From Pedobacter sp. ASV28 (GTDB lineage Bacteria > Bacteroidota > Bacteroidia > Sphingobacteriales > Sphingobacteriaceae), in contig NZ_JAELTN010000008.1 of NCBI RefSeq assembly GCF_016428855.1, forward strand, positions 56,324 to 120,323: a stretch of DNA of 64,000 nt. Reading direction: 5' to 3'. Positions 17,404 to 27,047 of the stretch are shown one piece after another. Below the pieces are notes generated by a model. That model worked only from the letters and a program-made list of their open reading frames with translations, searched no databases and was not told where the DNA came from. Both the position numbers and the translations under genes were made by a program. How positions within the stretch are numbered: the first letter of the stretch is position 1; each line of letters begins with the position of its first letter.

Positions 17404-18915
17404 TCAAACAATATATTTTTCTAACCCTTCTGCAATCTTCCTATCGTTACTTAACCTTGGCACTTTATTTTGCCCACCCAATTTACCCTGGGTCTTCATG
17501 TAATTGACAAAAGAATCTTTTTGCAAAGACCTTACCTTTAATTGCTGCAATATATTTCCCTCAATTAGATCGAAATAGTAGATATTTTTTTGCTGTAAAA
17601 CTTCATCTACTTTTTTACCAAAAGCATTTAAGTCTTTCGGTTCTTTTCCAAATTCCACAAACCATTCGTGATACGGTAATTCACCTAAAGGTGGATTTAC
17701 CTGTGGCGCTACTGTAAATTCGGTGATTTCTACACCTTCTTCATTTGCTATGGATAGCAGGGCATGCTCTACTTCTTCGCCAATCACATGTTCTCCAAAA
17801 GCAGAAATAAAGTGCTTAATCCGTCCGGTTACTACGATCTTGTAAGGGTTTAAGGAAACAAACTTTACTGTATCGCCAATGCTATAGCCCCATAGTCCGG
17901 CATTGGTACTTAAGATCAATGCATAGTTCTGATCTAACTTTACTTCTCCTAAGCTTAAACGTGTAGGATGGTCATTATAATATTCTTCTGACGGAATAAA
18001 CTCGTAAAAAATACCCGCATCTGCCAACAACAACAGCCCCTTCTCTTGCTGGCTATCTTGATAGGCAATGAAGCCTTCAGAAGCCGGATAAGTTTCAATA
18101 GCATCTATTTTTTTGCCAATGCTTGTTTCTATCTTTGCCCTATAGGGTTCATAATTTACCCCACCATATACAAACAACTGAAAATTCCTGAATATATCCT
18201 TGATCTTTTTTCCATTGCTCTTCTCGGTGAGTTTATCGAAGTACATCTGCACCCAAGGTGGGATGCCCGAGATCAGTGTCATGTCTTCGTGAATGGTTTC
18301 CTCTACAATGGCTTCTACTTTTTCCTCCCAATCTTCTATACAATTGGTCTTATAACTGGGCATCCTATTTTTTTGCAGATAGCCGGGTACCAAATGGGCC
18401 ACAATTCCCGAGAGTCTACCTACGTTGATACCATTCTTCTTTGTCAATATAGGACTACCCTGTAGAAAGATCATCTTACCCTTCACAAATTCGGCCCTAC
18501 CTGTTTCGTGGATATAGGTCAACAATGCATTACGGGCCGCTTTGATATGCTCTGGCATGGATTCCTTAGAAATGGGAATATATTTTACCCCAGAAGTGGT
18601 ACCCGAAGTTTTGGCAAAATACTGAGGTTTGGCTTTCCACAAAATATCTGCTTCTCCTCCTACTACCCTTTCTATATAAGGCCTTATCTCTTCATAATCG
18701 CTAATCGGTACTCGGGCCTTAAAATCTTCGTAGGTATGGATGCTTTCAAATTGATGATCGGCCCCAAATACCGTATGTTTGGCCTCTTTTACAAGATAGC
18801 GTAATGTTTTATGTTGCGCTTCTACGGCATTATATTTCCATTTGTTGATCTTTTTTACCACAAATGATGCAAAAACCTTACTTAAAGCCGATTTCAATCC
18901 CATTTTTCTTATCAA
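17404..18915 (-). CDS. GH3 (auxin-responsive) family acyl-acid amido synthetase-like protein
   Basis: 503 residues of the bacterial GH3-like branch of the ANL adenylating superfamily (unrelated to glycosidase GH3). The ATP motif is AKTSGTTSGVKYIP (101-114). A central ETYPASEGF and the hinge/C-terminal VTGRIKHFISAFGEHVIGEEVE also match. Plant members join amino acids to acyl acids. The bacterial substrate is unknown. A second Met at residue 5 is an equally possible start. No biosynthetic cluster surrounds it: dxr is downstream and a membrane protein upstream. Confidence 0.88.
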   Translation of the reverse strand: MIRKMGLKSALSKVFASFVVKKINKWKYNAVEAQHKTLRYLVKEAKHTVFGADHQFESIHTYEDFKARVPISDYEEIRPYIERVVGGEADILWKAKPQYFAKTSGTTSGVKYIPISKESMPEHIKAARNALLTYIHETGRAEFVKGKMIFLQGSPILTKKNGINVGRLSGIVAHLVPGYLQKNRMPSYKTNCIEDWEEKVEAIVEETIHEDMTLISGIPPWVQMYFDKLTEKSNGKKIKDIFRNFQLFVYGGVNYEPYRAKIETSIGKKIDAIETYPASEGFIAYQDSQQEKGLLLLADAGIFYEFIPSEEYYNDHPTRLSLGEVKLDQNYALILSTNAGLWGYSIGDTVKFVSLNPYKIVVTGRIKHFISAFGEHVIGEEVEHALLSIANEEGVEITEFTVAPQVNPPLGELPYHEWFVEFGKEPKDLNAFGKKVDEVLQQKNIYYFDLIEGNILQQLKVRSLQKDSFVNYMKTQGKLGGQNKVPRLSNDRKIAEGLEKYIV

Positions 18916-18995
18916 TTACTAGTTTTAAGTTACATTCTTTTCAATTCGCATGAAATTTCTTGGTAAGTTTTTCCATCACAAATTACAACATCTGA

Positions 18996-19871
18996 TTATA
19001 CGATATTATGAATGATATCGGGATGTTCGTCTCCTTTATAATCGTTCATGATCTTACGATAGGCTACGGCAAAAAAGGCAGTTGAAAATGGTACAATAAC
19101 AAATGAACTGAAAACCACTACGATCAAAGAGCTGTATTGGGTAATGTCATAATCAAAGAATAGGTTGACCAACCTAAACCCCATTAGTATGACAATATAG
19201 AAGAAACCAAAAACAATTGCCTGCACCACAACCAAGCCCAAGAGGATGAATAAAAGTTTGATAAAGTTGCCTTTCGTAGTAGCTAAGCTTAATTTAATGG
19301 ATTCAAATGGCGAACTATGTTTATCAATGATGAAGAACGGAAAAAAGATAATTCTAATAAAAGTGAAGAAGATACTCAATATGGCAATTCCAACCGCTAT
19401 ATTCACTATAATTGCACCCGTAGCTGCATAGCTCTCTATAATTCCCTGACTGAGCAATAATTTCAGAAATAGGTCAATCACATATAGAACAGGCATCAAC
19501 AATATGCCCACAAGAAAAATACTGACCCCAAAATATACCGTAGCAATAAGGAATTTGATCACCTCTACCCGAGTGGGCAAGGTTTCGATGATCTGGATAT
19601 CGGCATTTTCTTCATCGAGCAAACGAAACATATACTTGATCATACATAGTTCGACCACACAATAGCTCATAATAAAGATCAATAACATCACTATCCTAAT
19701 GCCAAGGTTCACATCTTCCATAAAAAAAGCCATGAAGGTAGAAGTAGAGGCGGTCAAAAAAATCAGGAAGCATAGTGTGGCAATGGAGAAATAATTCTCT
19801 TTGGTTACCTTCCATGCCTGCATGATAACATCCTTAACGGCGAAAGTACTTTCTTTTAAATAGTTAATCAT
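18996..19871 (-). CDS. Multi-spanning membrane protein of unknown function
   Basis: 291 residues with about six hydrophobic spans (roughly 30-55, 60-80, 105-135, 145-180, 200-230, 240-270). Charged stretches between them include ENADIQIIETLPTRVEVIKF. I do not recognise a catalytic motif. The overall look is of the poorly characterised glycerophosphodiester-phosphodiesterase-membrane-domain-like or DUF families that sit beside biosynthetic genes. It lies between the GH3-like ligase and two glycosyltransferases on the same strand. Confidence 0.7.
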   Translation of the reverse strand: MINYLKESTFAVKDVIMQAWKVTKENYFSIATLCFLIFLTASTSTFMAFFMEDVNLGIRIVMLLIFIMSYCVVELCMIKYMFRLLDEENADIQIIETLPTRVEVIKFLIATVYFGVSIFLVGILLMPVLYVIDLFLKLLLSQGIIESYAATGAIIVNIAVGIAILSIFFTFIRIIFFPFFIIDKHSSPFESIKLSLATTKGNFIKLLFILLGLVVVQAIVFGFFYIVILMGFRLVNLFFDYDITQYSSLIVVVFSSFVIVPFSTAFFAVAYRKIMNDYKGDEHPDIIHNIV

Positions 19872-19929
19872 AGTTACTTATTGGTTAACTGTATAATTGT
19901 TTAACTGGTTAATCTTACCTTGTAAATTT

Positions 19930-20895
19930 TTATTTCTTCAGTATCACACGCTTTGTAAAATCTTGTATAAAGCCCAGTCCATACGCGGTAAGTTGGATAA
20001 ATGAAGCTATCACACTCAAAAATGCGATTTTTATTGATTTATTAACCTGTAAAGCATGAAAAAATATCAACAAAAAATACAACCCTAAAAAGAAATTGCC
20101 TACATAGGCCAACGGACGGTACAGTATGTTACAGAGCAGGGTAAAACCCAAGCCCAAGGTAAAGATCGCGGGAAAGAAATGCACCGCTTTTAGTTCTGAA
20201 GGAAAATGTTTGTAAATATTGATCCTTGCCCTACCAAAAAAATGCAGCTGCTTATAAAATTGTTTAAAACTTGTCCTACGTTTATGATAAACCTTAGCTG
20301 CAGGAATCAATCCTATCTTAAAGCCTTTTTCATGTATACGGATACTATATTCAATATCCTCGCCCAATCTTGTTAGGATAAAACCACCTACCTGCTCATA
20401 AACCTCACGCGAAATCCCCATGTTAAAACTACGTGGATGAAATTGTCCGATGTGTTTTTTATTTCCACGAATGCCTCCTGTGGTAAAAGGCGAGGTCATG
20501 GCATAACTAATGGCTTTCTGTACTGGTGTAAAGCTATCATGGGCCGCATCTGGACCTCCAAAAGCATCTAGCTGATGCTCAAAAAGATAATTATATACGA
20601 TCTCCAGATAATCTGAAGGAACCAATATATCTGAATCGAAAATAATGAAATAATCACCTTTAGCACGTTCAAAACCATAATTTCTGGAAAATCCCTGACC
20701 AGAATTTTCTTTATAGAAATACCTCACATCCAATTCGTTTTCAAACGAAGCAACGATGTCTTTGGCATCATTTACAGAACCATCCTCTATCACCAGCACT
20801 TCAAACTGTGTATAAGTTTGCCTGCACAAGGTAGATAAAAGTTCTTTGATCTCTTGAGGACGATTATATAAGGGAATAATGATGGAGAAAAACAT
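19930..20895 (-). CDS. Family 2 glycosyltransferase with C-terminal membrane segments
   Basis: 321 residues. A GT-A fold domain opens with SIIIPLYNRPQEIKELLSTL and carries EDGS (nucleotide-sugar contact), the metal-binding FDSDILVP (DxD) and a GEDIEYSIRIHEKGF (ED) motif. Two to three hydrophobic segments follow after residue 230. It probably transfers a sugar to a lipid or envelope acceptor at the inner face of the membrane. It is separated from the next glycosyltransferase by 72 bp. The acceptor and sugar cannot be told from sequence. Confidence 0.88.
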   Translation of the reverse strand: MFFSIIIPLYNRPQEIKELLSTLCRQTYTQFEVLVIEDGSVNDAKDIVASFENELDVRYFYKENSGQGFSRNYGFERAKGDYFIIFDSDILVPSDYLEIVYNYLFEHQLDAFGGPDAAHDSFTPVQKAISYAMTSPFTTGGIRGNKKHIGQFHPRSFNMGISREVYEQVGGFILTRLGEDIEYSIRIHEKGFKIGLIPAAKVYHKRRTSFKQFYKQLHFFGRARINIYKHFPSELKAVHFFPAIFTLGLGFTLLCNILYRPLAYVGNFFLGLYFLLIFFHALQVNKSIKIAFLSVIASFIQLTAYGLGFIQDFTKRVILKK

Positions 20896-20898
20896 GTC

Positions 20899-20967
20899 TT
20901 GAGACTAAAAGCCGAAAGACTAAAAACTAAAGCACTTTGAGCTTTAAGCTTTGGTCTTTAAGCTCAA
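20899..20967. repeat. Imperfect long inverted repeat between the two glycosyltransferase genes
   Basis: The left arm begins TTGAGACTAAAAGCC (20899) and the right arm ends GGTCTTTAAGCTCAA (20967). The pairing is imperfect, with an inner AAAGC...GCTTT. It resembles the other intergenic palindromes in the window. No T-run marks it as a terminator. Confidence 0.35.
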
Positions 20968-21915
20968 TTAAATTTCTTTTTCTATTAAATACTGGTTTCT
21001 TTCTGGTGCATTTCTACCAACCAATTCTGCTACAAAACCCGCCAAAAACATCTGTGAACCTACTATGATGGCTACCAACGCCAAATAAAACAAAGGCTGG
21101 TCAGTTGAATTACGATAAGGCAGATTATTCCATATCAAAACTTTCTTTTCCACCATAATATAGATGGCCATGATTATGCCCAAGAAAAAACTAAGTACGC
21201 CCAAAGAACCAAAAAAGTGCATAGGTCTTTTACCAAACTTACCCACAAAGAAGATAGACATCAGGTCTAAAAAACCGTTGATAAATCTGCTCAAACCAAA
21301 CTTGGTTATGCCATATTTACGTGCCCGATGTTCAACTACCTGCTCTCCTATTCTAGTAAAACCAGCCCATTTAGCTAAAACGGGAATATAACGATGCATC
21401 TCCCCATACACCTCAATGGTTTTCACGACATCCTTGCGGTAGGCTTTTAGGCCACAGTTAAAATCGTTCAACTCTATACCGCTCATTTTACGGGTAGCGG
21501 CATTAAATAATTTGGTAGGTATGGTTTTGGTAATGGGATCGTAGCGTTTCTTCTTCCAACCCGAGATCACATCATAACGTTCTTCCTTAATACGACGATA
21601 CAACCCAGGAATTTCATCTGGGCTATCCTGTAAATCAGCATCCATGGTAATAATCACTTCTCCCTGTGCAGCTTCAAAGCCCACATTTAAGGCTGCAGAC
21701 TTGCCATAGTTTCTTCTAAACTTAATGGCCTTGAGGCTACCGTACTTTTCCTTAAGTTCGGTAATTACCTGCCATGAGGTGTCCGTACTACCGTCATCCA
21801 CAAAAATAGCTTCATAAGAGAAGCTATTTTCCTCCATCACCTTATTTATCCAAGCCATCAGCTCGGGCAATGATTCTTCTTCGTTATATAACGGAATTAC
21901 TATTGATATGTCCAT
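20968..21915 (-). CDS. Family 2 glycosyltransferase, DPM1/GtrB-like
   Basis: Starting at the ATG at 21915 (MDISIVIPLYNEEESLPEL, the usual beginning) gives 315 residues; a longer frame reaches 21984 but adds an atypical N-terminus. The GT-A domain shows VDDGSTDTSW, MDADLQDSPDEI (DxD) and RRNYGKSAALNVGFEAA, all typical of polyisoprenyl-phosphate glycosyltransferases (dolichol-phosphate mannosyltransferase and GtrB type). Two TM helices lie at the C-terminus (about 235-265 and 280-305). It likely charges undecaprenyl phosphate with a sugar for envelope modification. Confidence 0.9.
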   Translation of the reverse strand: MDISIVIPLYNEEESLPELMAWINKVMEENSFSYEAIFVDDGSTDTSWQVITELKEKYGSLKAIKFRRNYGKSAALNVGFEAAQGEVIITMDADLQDSPDEIPGLYRRIKEERYDVISGWKKKRYDPITKTIPTKLFNAATRKMSGIELNDFNCGLKAYRKDVVKTIEVYGEMHRYIPVLAKWAGFTRIGEQVVEHRARKYGITKFGLSRFINGFLDLMSIFFVGKFGKRPMHFFGSLGVLSFFLGIIMAIYIMVEKKVLIWNNLPYRNSTDQPLFYLALVAIIVGSQMFLAGFVAELVGRNAPERNQYLIEKEI

Positions 21916-22047
21916 TTTTAGCATCAAGTATTGAGTATGAGGATCAAGACACAAATAGTCCAAAAACCTTACTCTAAAAAACAACGTGCAAATTTCATCA
22001 ATTAAATTGAGATATCTGCACGTTTGAAAAACTAATATTAAGCTTCC

Positions 22048-22644
22048 TTAATTTGTACCAAAATGCTCGTCCTTTTGATCGGAGAAAGGATTAGGATCAT
22101 TCTTTTTAAAGATCAGTGCAAAAATAACGGCACCGATAAAATACATTATGGCCGATATACCAAATCCCATAACGGCCTGACCAAAAGAAGGGGTGAATTG
22201 TTTATCCAAATTTTCTTGTGTTTTAGCTAAAGCTTTTGCCGTTTCTTCGTCACCCAAGCCAAATGATTTCATGGTAGCCTCAGACTTTGTCATTACCAAT
22301 TCTTTCATTTTCACCGGGTACGACTGATCTATATATTTACCAAATACAATATTGAACACAAAAACCAATGCCATGGCCAGTACAAAAGTGACAAATATTG
22401 GCCACAAAGCCTGACCAAAAGTCCAATATCCCCCAACTTTCTTACGCATGTCTATCGTAAAGAAAACAGCTAGGGCAATGCCTATCAGTATAGTAATACC
22501 GGCATACACATAGGAACTCATCAAGCTTGGCATCAAATACCATGTAATCAGAAAAATTACAATGTTTATTACGCCCCAAATCAGGCCATTTTTTAAGGCT
22601 TCAGTTTTTATGTTCACTGTGTTTTGTGTGGTTTCCATCATCAT
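22048..22644 (-). CDS. DUF4199 membrane protein
   Basis: About 198 residues with four hydrophobic spans. The pattern KNGLIWGVINIVIFLITWY at the N-terminus and GYWTFGQALWPIFVTF are typical of Bacteroidota DUF4199 proteins. Function is unknown. The start is among three consecutive Met codons (22644, 22641, 22638). A further upstream Met at 22674 would overlap the preceding gene by 26 bp. The C-terminal KKNDPNPFSDQKDEHFG tail is charged. It often lies next to glycosyltransferases such as the one downstream here. Confidence 0.83.
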   Translation of the reverse strand: MMMETTQNTVNIKTEALKNGLIWGVINIVIFLITWYLMPSLMSSYVYAGITILIGIALAVFFTIDMRKKVGGYWTFGQALWPIFVTFVLAMALVFVFNIVFGKYIDQSYPVKMKELVMTKSEATMKSFGLGDEETAKALAKTQENLDKQFTPSFGQAVMGFGISAIMYFIGAVIFALIFKKNDPNPFSDQKDEHFGTN

Positions 22645-22648
22645 TTGT

Positions 22649-23323
22649 TTATCTGTTTTGGTTAAAATTAGCAATTAAACTGTATACTGCAACATCAAAA
22701 GCGGTATTGTTACTGTATCCTTCCAATTCTTTTAAGGTTTGTTCATTCGCATTTGGCTGCAAGAAGAAAACCATAAAAGGTACGAATAATTCTTCCATTT
22801 CCTCTCCCAAATCCATCAATTTAGCATTATTACAGATATCTTCCACGCTGCTTTCGGCCAATTGCTGGTTACTGATCAGGTCTTCGTAAATATTGAACTC
22901 ATCCTGAAATTCATCTTCATCTACCAAAAGAAATTCTTTAAGGAAATCTTCCAAACCAGGTTTGATCTGTTCATCATGGCATTCGTTGATGTACAGTAAA
23001 AGATTAAGTAATTCTGTACCTCGATCTATCGTCTGGTCTTCAATATCCTCCCATTCTTTCGAATCAAGATAATCAGCTTCCAATTTGTTTACATCGCTGG
23101 TAAAGAAATTGATCATCAACAGGTCGAAATAAACCTCCCTTAATTCATCAAATTTTGGGTATTCATTGAAAACCTCATCAAATTTGGCGACTTTGGCCAT
23201 AAAATGATCGTCGGCCTCAAAAACGCCAACTAATTTATCCAATAGTTCTTCACTGCCTATTTTGGTAATTTCAGCAAACTTTGCCAAAGATTCCGTTAAT
23301 GTCTTTTTTACGATGCTATTCAT
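22649..23323 (-). CDS. Acidic protein of unknown function
   Basis: 224 residues, strongly acidic and predicted all-helical, without signal peptide or TM segment. Long runs such as EEMEELFVPFMVFF and DEDEFQDEFNIYEDL stand out. I do not recognise a family. It lies 4 bp before the DUF4199 gene and after the dihydroorotase-like gene, all on the minus strand, so the two are probably co-transcribed. Codon use looks like its neighbours and there is no sign of transfer. Confidence 0.75.
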   Translation of the reverse strand: MNSIVKKTLTESLAKFAEITKIGSEELLDKLVGVFEADDHFMAKVAKFDEVFNEYPKFDELREVYFDLLMINFFTSDVNKLEADYLDSKEWEDIEDQTIDRGTELLNLLLYINECHDEQIKPGLEDFLKEFLLVDEDEFQDEFNIYEDLISNQQLAESSVEDICNNAKLMDLGEEMEELFVPFMVFFLQPNANEQTLKELEGYSNNTAFDVAVYSLIANFNQNR

Positions 23324-23338
23324 TATATTTTTGTTTGT

Positions 23339-23404
23339 CTGTCATTCAGAGCGAAGTGAAGAAACCATTATTTTAATAGCTTCCTCTTATCGTTGGAACG
23401 ACAG
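23339..23404. repeat. REP-like element with CTGTC/GACAG ends
   Basis: CTGTCATTCAGAGCGAAGTG... at 23339 closes with ...GTTGGAACGACAG at 23404. The internal GAAG/CTTC arms also pair. It shares the GTCATTC-AGnGCGAAGTGAAG core with the elements in the his region. Confidence 0.6.
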
Positions 23405-23413
23405 GAAGTATAT

Positions 23414-24673
23414 TTAATATATTCTGTATTGACTATTATTATAAACCAGCTCTACCTTCCCTTTTAAAACCGTATTTAACAAAGGAGAATTCGCCGATTT
23501 CGATTGATTGGATGAGGCGTCAAACTTCCATTCTTTAGTTGGATGGAACACCGTAAAATTAGCTTCATTTCCTACATGGATATGGGGTACGGCAAGCCTT
23601 AACACCTTACGTGGTCCGACAGACAGTTTATCTACAATCAGATTGGGATCCAGGCCTGCCTGTAATAATAAGGGCAGAACGGTCTGCCATGCAATGATGC
23701 CATAGGCTGCAATTTCGAACTCTACATTTTTAAATTCTATTTCATGTGGCCGATGTTGAGAGGAAACGGCGTCGATGGTCCCATCTTTTAATCCTGCGAT
23801 CAGTGCCTTATTATCGGCCTTGCTACGCAATGGAGGTTTTACCTTATAATTACTATCAAAGTCGTTGAGCAATTCTTCGGTAAACACCAACTGGTGTGCG
23901 GCAACATCGCAGGTGATCTTTACGCCATCCTTTTTGGCTCGCTTAATTAATGCCACAGCTCCGGCTGTAGAAATATTGCTAATGTGTATAGGCGCCTTAT
24001 GATAGGTTGCCAAAAAAATATCCCTTGCTATTTGCATCTCTTCGGCCAATGCCGGAACACCCTTCATTCCCAACAAAACGTTATTCTTACTTTCGTTGAC
24101 CTGCGCCTTACCTGCTATTGACCTGTTCTCGGGATGGGCAAACAACAAACCATCAAAGCCTAAGGCATATTGTAAAGCCCTGCTCATAAAGCCATCATCT
24201 GCCAATGCCTTTCCCGCATCGGCAAAAGCCACTGCCCCTGCCTGTTTCATATCAAAAAGTTCGGCCAGTTCCTTCCCTTCTACATCTTTACTAATGGCTC
24301 CAATTGGGTATACGTCAACTACATTTCCCTTTGAACGGTTAAGGATATATTCCACTTCTGCCTTACTCTGCACTACCGGCTTAGTATTGGGCATTACCGC
24401 TATTCCGGTAAACCCTCCGGCACTGGCAGCGGCTGTACCTGTCTTAAGATCTTCCTTCGTTTCCAGACCCGGGTCACCAATAAAGCAGTTGAGATCAAAA
24501 AAACCTGGAGAAAGTAGGGCTCCCTGTGCTTCGAAAACACTCTCCGATTTTAACGGTGATAAGCTTTTATCGATAGCAACAATGATTCCTTTTTCTACTC
24601 GAATGTCGCAAGTTTTTCCATTAAACTCGCTGCTTGGATCAACAATGGTAATTCCCTTAACTAAGAGGTTCAT
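23414..24673 (-). CDS. Dihydroorotase-like protein with lost metal ligands (probably non-catalytic)
   Basis: 419 residues, full length for the class I dihydroorotase/amidohydrolase fold. Family marks remain: MPNTKPV (94-100), KVKPPLRS (277-284), KDGTIDAV (296-303). The zinc motif normally D-x-H-x-H-x-R-x-P-G is here D60-L-N-C-F-I-G-D-P-G, so both histidines and the substrate arginine are gone. The next ligand His is Asn233 (IHISNISTA), and the catalytic Asp of the usual TDHAPH is Gln306 (SSQHRPH). Only His180 of the core set remains obvious. It could be a structural partner of aspartate transcarbamoylase, like the PyrC' proteins of pseudomonads. A real pyrC should exist elsewhere in the genome. 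Confidence 0.85.
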   Translation of the reverse strand: MNLLVKGITIVDPSSEFNGKTCDIRVEKGIIVAIDKSLSPLKSESVFEAQGALLSPGFFDLNCFIGDPGLETKEDLKTGTAAASAGGFTGIAVMPNTKPVVQSKAEVEYILNRSKGNVVDVYPIGAISKDVEGKELAELFDMKQAGAVAFADAGKALADDGFMSRALQYALGFDGLLFAHPENRSIAGKAQVNESKNNVLLGMKGVPALAEEMQIARDIFLATYHKAPIHISNISTAGAVALIKRAKKDGVKITCDVAAHQLVFTEELLNDFDSNYKVKPPLRSKADNKALIAGLKDGTIDAVSSQHRPHEIEFKNVEFEIAAYGIIAWQTVLPLLLQAGLDPNLIVDKLSVGPRKVLRLAVPHIHVGNEANFTVFHPTKEWKFDASSNQSKSANSPLLNTVLKGKVELVYNNSQYRIY

Positions 24674-24703
24674 GAATTTTTATATTTTATGGATTAGCTT
24701 ATA

Positions 24704-26776
24704 TTATTTTTTTTGTATCAATGAGCTCTCCCGATTAATCGGGATTGTTTTTTGGGTATGATAAAATCTGAGCAGTAATATTTCGGCAGCTAGGAAAACT
24801 AAACTCAAAATTAGACAAAGTTTCCATATCTCGGTGCCATTATTTTTTTCGGCAATGGCCGATGAAATGTTGGCAGTTTTAGTATCTATAAAATGAACGG
24901 GATTTGCCCCGAAGCGCTTCTCTAAAACATCCCGATCATCATATTCCATATTAGATTCTGCCCTGTTATCATTAAAAGCAACAATGGCCAAGGTAGAATC
25001 TGCTTTTTTCACTTCGTAAAACCCAGGTTTACTGATCTGATCAGCAACGTAAAGGGATGTTTTACCTTGCTGTTGATCTACATCGGGTATCACTTCAAAC
25101 CCATTGGCCAATAATTTTAAGGTTTGGTTGGCCCCTAGTTTAACCTGTGGCAATAAGATAACGTGATCTTTTGCTATAGTATAGAATAAGGGTTGATGCG
25201 ATGCACTTTCAAAAGCTACCTTATACATTAAGGGCACAAACAATGGATGCCTGGCAAAATTCCCATCTTCATTTGCCAAACCCGTAGCCGATAAGAAAAC
25301 CTGTCCGGCACCCAAAATATAGCGGGCAAAGAATAATTTTCCTGCGGGTAACTGTAATAAGTTTTCCTTGTTGCTCTTATTATTTTCTATAAAGGTAAAG
25401 TACCGGTTTACCTGCGGAAGGTCCATGTTTTTGGGTAAGGTTTCAAAAACATCTTTGAACAGGGGATGCTTCAATTCGATATTGCTCACCTTACTTATTT
25501 CGGTACTTAAGTTACCCACTGCTGGTAAATTCAATGCCGTAAGAAAAGCCGAAAGTGTTATTTTATCGTTCTTGGTATTCGGAAAAATTGCTACAGACCC
25601 ACCATTACCGATATAGTTCTTGAGTTCCTGGGCCAAACCGCTCGACGGATTTGACAAGCCATTAAGCACGATCAAACTATAATTGGTCAACATCGAATAA
25701 TTGATATTATTTTCCGACATTTCCTCCAATTTAAAGTAAGGATCAGCATGGAAAAGTGCATGGATATATTTTCCTGTTTCCTGCCCATTAATAGCCAACA
25801 CCTTATAATGTGCACTCACATTAAAGCTGAAATTCAACTGGTCGTCAAAAGTGAGTGGGAAATCCTTAATGTTAATTACCCCCTTCTGCCAGCCCAGTGA
25901 CAAGCCACTATAAGAAAGCGTATCTATATAGGCTGCTCCTGCTGCTACGTTTACACTTCCTACCGCTTTTTGTTGGCTATTAATGGTTAGTGTTAGGGGC
26001 ACATTCTTGGCATCCTCATTTCCAAAATTCCTTAAGCGTACGACAATCTTCTCTGATACATTGGGCTGATGAACAGGAGATAAAAACCAAACACTATCTA
26101 CCGAAACATTTGGCAAAGCGTTAGCATTTAATTTAACTAAAGTTAGCTGGGTATTATTATCTTTTTTTAGTGGTTCACTACCTCCAAAACCCGTCTGAAA
26201 ATCGGAGATGATATAAGAAAACCGATTACTATTCCCTGTAAAAATGGCCTGTTGCCTATTGATCACTTGTTGCAGCGCTCTATTCGCCGAAGAAATCTTC
26301 ACTTCTTCAATGGCCTGTAAAAATTCATCGGCATTCAACAGACGCTGATGTTTTCCTTCAAAATCGTTGGTCAACAATTGGAATCTATCGTTCAGTTGGT
26401 AAGCTTTTACAATATCCTTTGCCCTTCGTTTAGCTTCGTCCAATAAATTTCCTTCCTTATTCACCGCATCCATGCTATAGGAGTTGTCGATGTAAATACT
26501 AATAATGTTTCCCTTGCTGTTATCTACAGTTGTAGAAGTACTAAAAAACGGACGGGCAAAGGCCAACACCAGAAAAGTGATTGCCAGTATGCGACAAATC
26601 AGGATCAAGAGATTTTTTAATTTTTCCCTTGAAGAATTTTGTTCTTTTACCTCTTTGAGAAAGGCTACATTACTGAAATAAACCTTTTTAAATTTCCTGA
26701 AATTGAACAAATGGATGATGACCGGAATAACGACCGCTACAAGTGCAAAAAGAAAGCCCGGATAGAGGAAATTCAT
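24704..26776 (-). CDS. BatA-domain/VWA-like membrane protein
   Basis: 690 residues. The N-terminal double-TM BatA domain (MNFLYPGFLFALVAVVIPVIIHLFNFRKFKK, then a second helix at about 55-78 ending FARPFF) is followed by a von Willebrand A-like domain with an intact MIDAS-type DNSYS (97-101). A long periplasmic region and a C-terminal TM helix (about 660-680) follow. Related proteins in Bacteroides aerotolerance loci and MoxR-linked clusters probably help assemble envelope complexes. No moxR or batB is seen nearby. It is followed by the dihydroorotase-like gene 30 bp downstream. Confidence 0.85.
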   Translation of the reverse strand: MNFLYPGFLFALVAVVIPVIIHLFNFRKFKKVYFSNVAFLKEVKEQNSSREKLKNLLILICRILAITFLVLAFARPFFSTSTTVDNSKGNIISIYIDNSYSMDAVNKEGNLLDEAKRRAKDIVKAYQLNDRFQLLTNDFEGKHQRLLNADEFLQAIEEVKISSANRALQQVINRQQAIFTGNSNRFSYIISDFQTGFGGSEPLKKDNNTQLTLVKLNANALPNVSVDSVWFLSPVHQPNVSEKIVVRLRNFGNEDAKNVPLTLTINSQQKAVGSVNVAAGAAYIDTLSYSGLSLGWQKGVINIKDFPLTFDDQLNFSFNVSAHYKVLAINGQETGKYIHALFHADPYFKLEEMSENNINYSMLTNYSLIVLNGLSNPSSGLAQELKNYIGNGGSVAIFPNTKNDKITLSAFLTALNLPAVGNLSTEISKVSNIELKHPLFKDVFETLPKNMDLPQVNRYFTFIENNKSNKENLLQLPAGKLFFARYILGAGQVFLSATGLANEDGNFARHPLFVPLMYKVAFESASHQPLFYTIAKDHVILLPQVKLGANQTLKLLANGFEVIPDVDQQQGKTSLYVADQISKPGFYEVKKADSTLAIVAFNDNRAESNMEYDDRDVLEKRFGANPVHFIDTKTANISSAIAEKNNGTEIWKLCLILSLVFLAAEILLLRFYHTQKTIPINRESSLIQKK

Positions 26777-26965
26777 TAAAAACCAAAGGTAGGAAATTTA
26801 TAGCATAATGAAAAGCGTCTTGAGGTGATTTAACATTATAAACTTATTGGGGAAAATCTTGATTTTGACAGCAGCCAACTTATCAAGTTACTGATTACAA
26901 AGCCCTAACAATGTCATATAAAGGCAAGAATATCAGTACACCTATTTTTTACTGCAACAGTGTTG

Positions 26966-26973
26966 TACTTTTG
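26966..26973 (+). promoter_or_regulatory. Candidate -7 element for the L,D-transpeptidase gene
   Basis: TACTTTTG matches TAnnTTTG and lies 75 bp before the ATG at 27048. The -33 region holds only a T-run near 26945, so this is tentative. Confidence 0.3.
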
Positions 26974-27047
26974 TAACATTCATTTATTAAAAGTATTAGC
27001 CTATTTATAAAACTGTACCTAAAATTTTAACGAAGCAGAGAGAGCGA

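Noticed and set aside
24096..24761. 221-codon plus-strand open frame opposite the dihydroorotase-like gene
   Set aside because: It is antisense to a full-length conserved protein frame; composition is typical of shadow frames and there is no promoter or family match.
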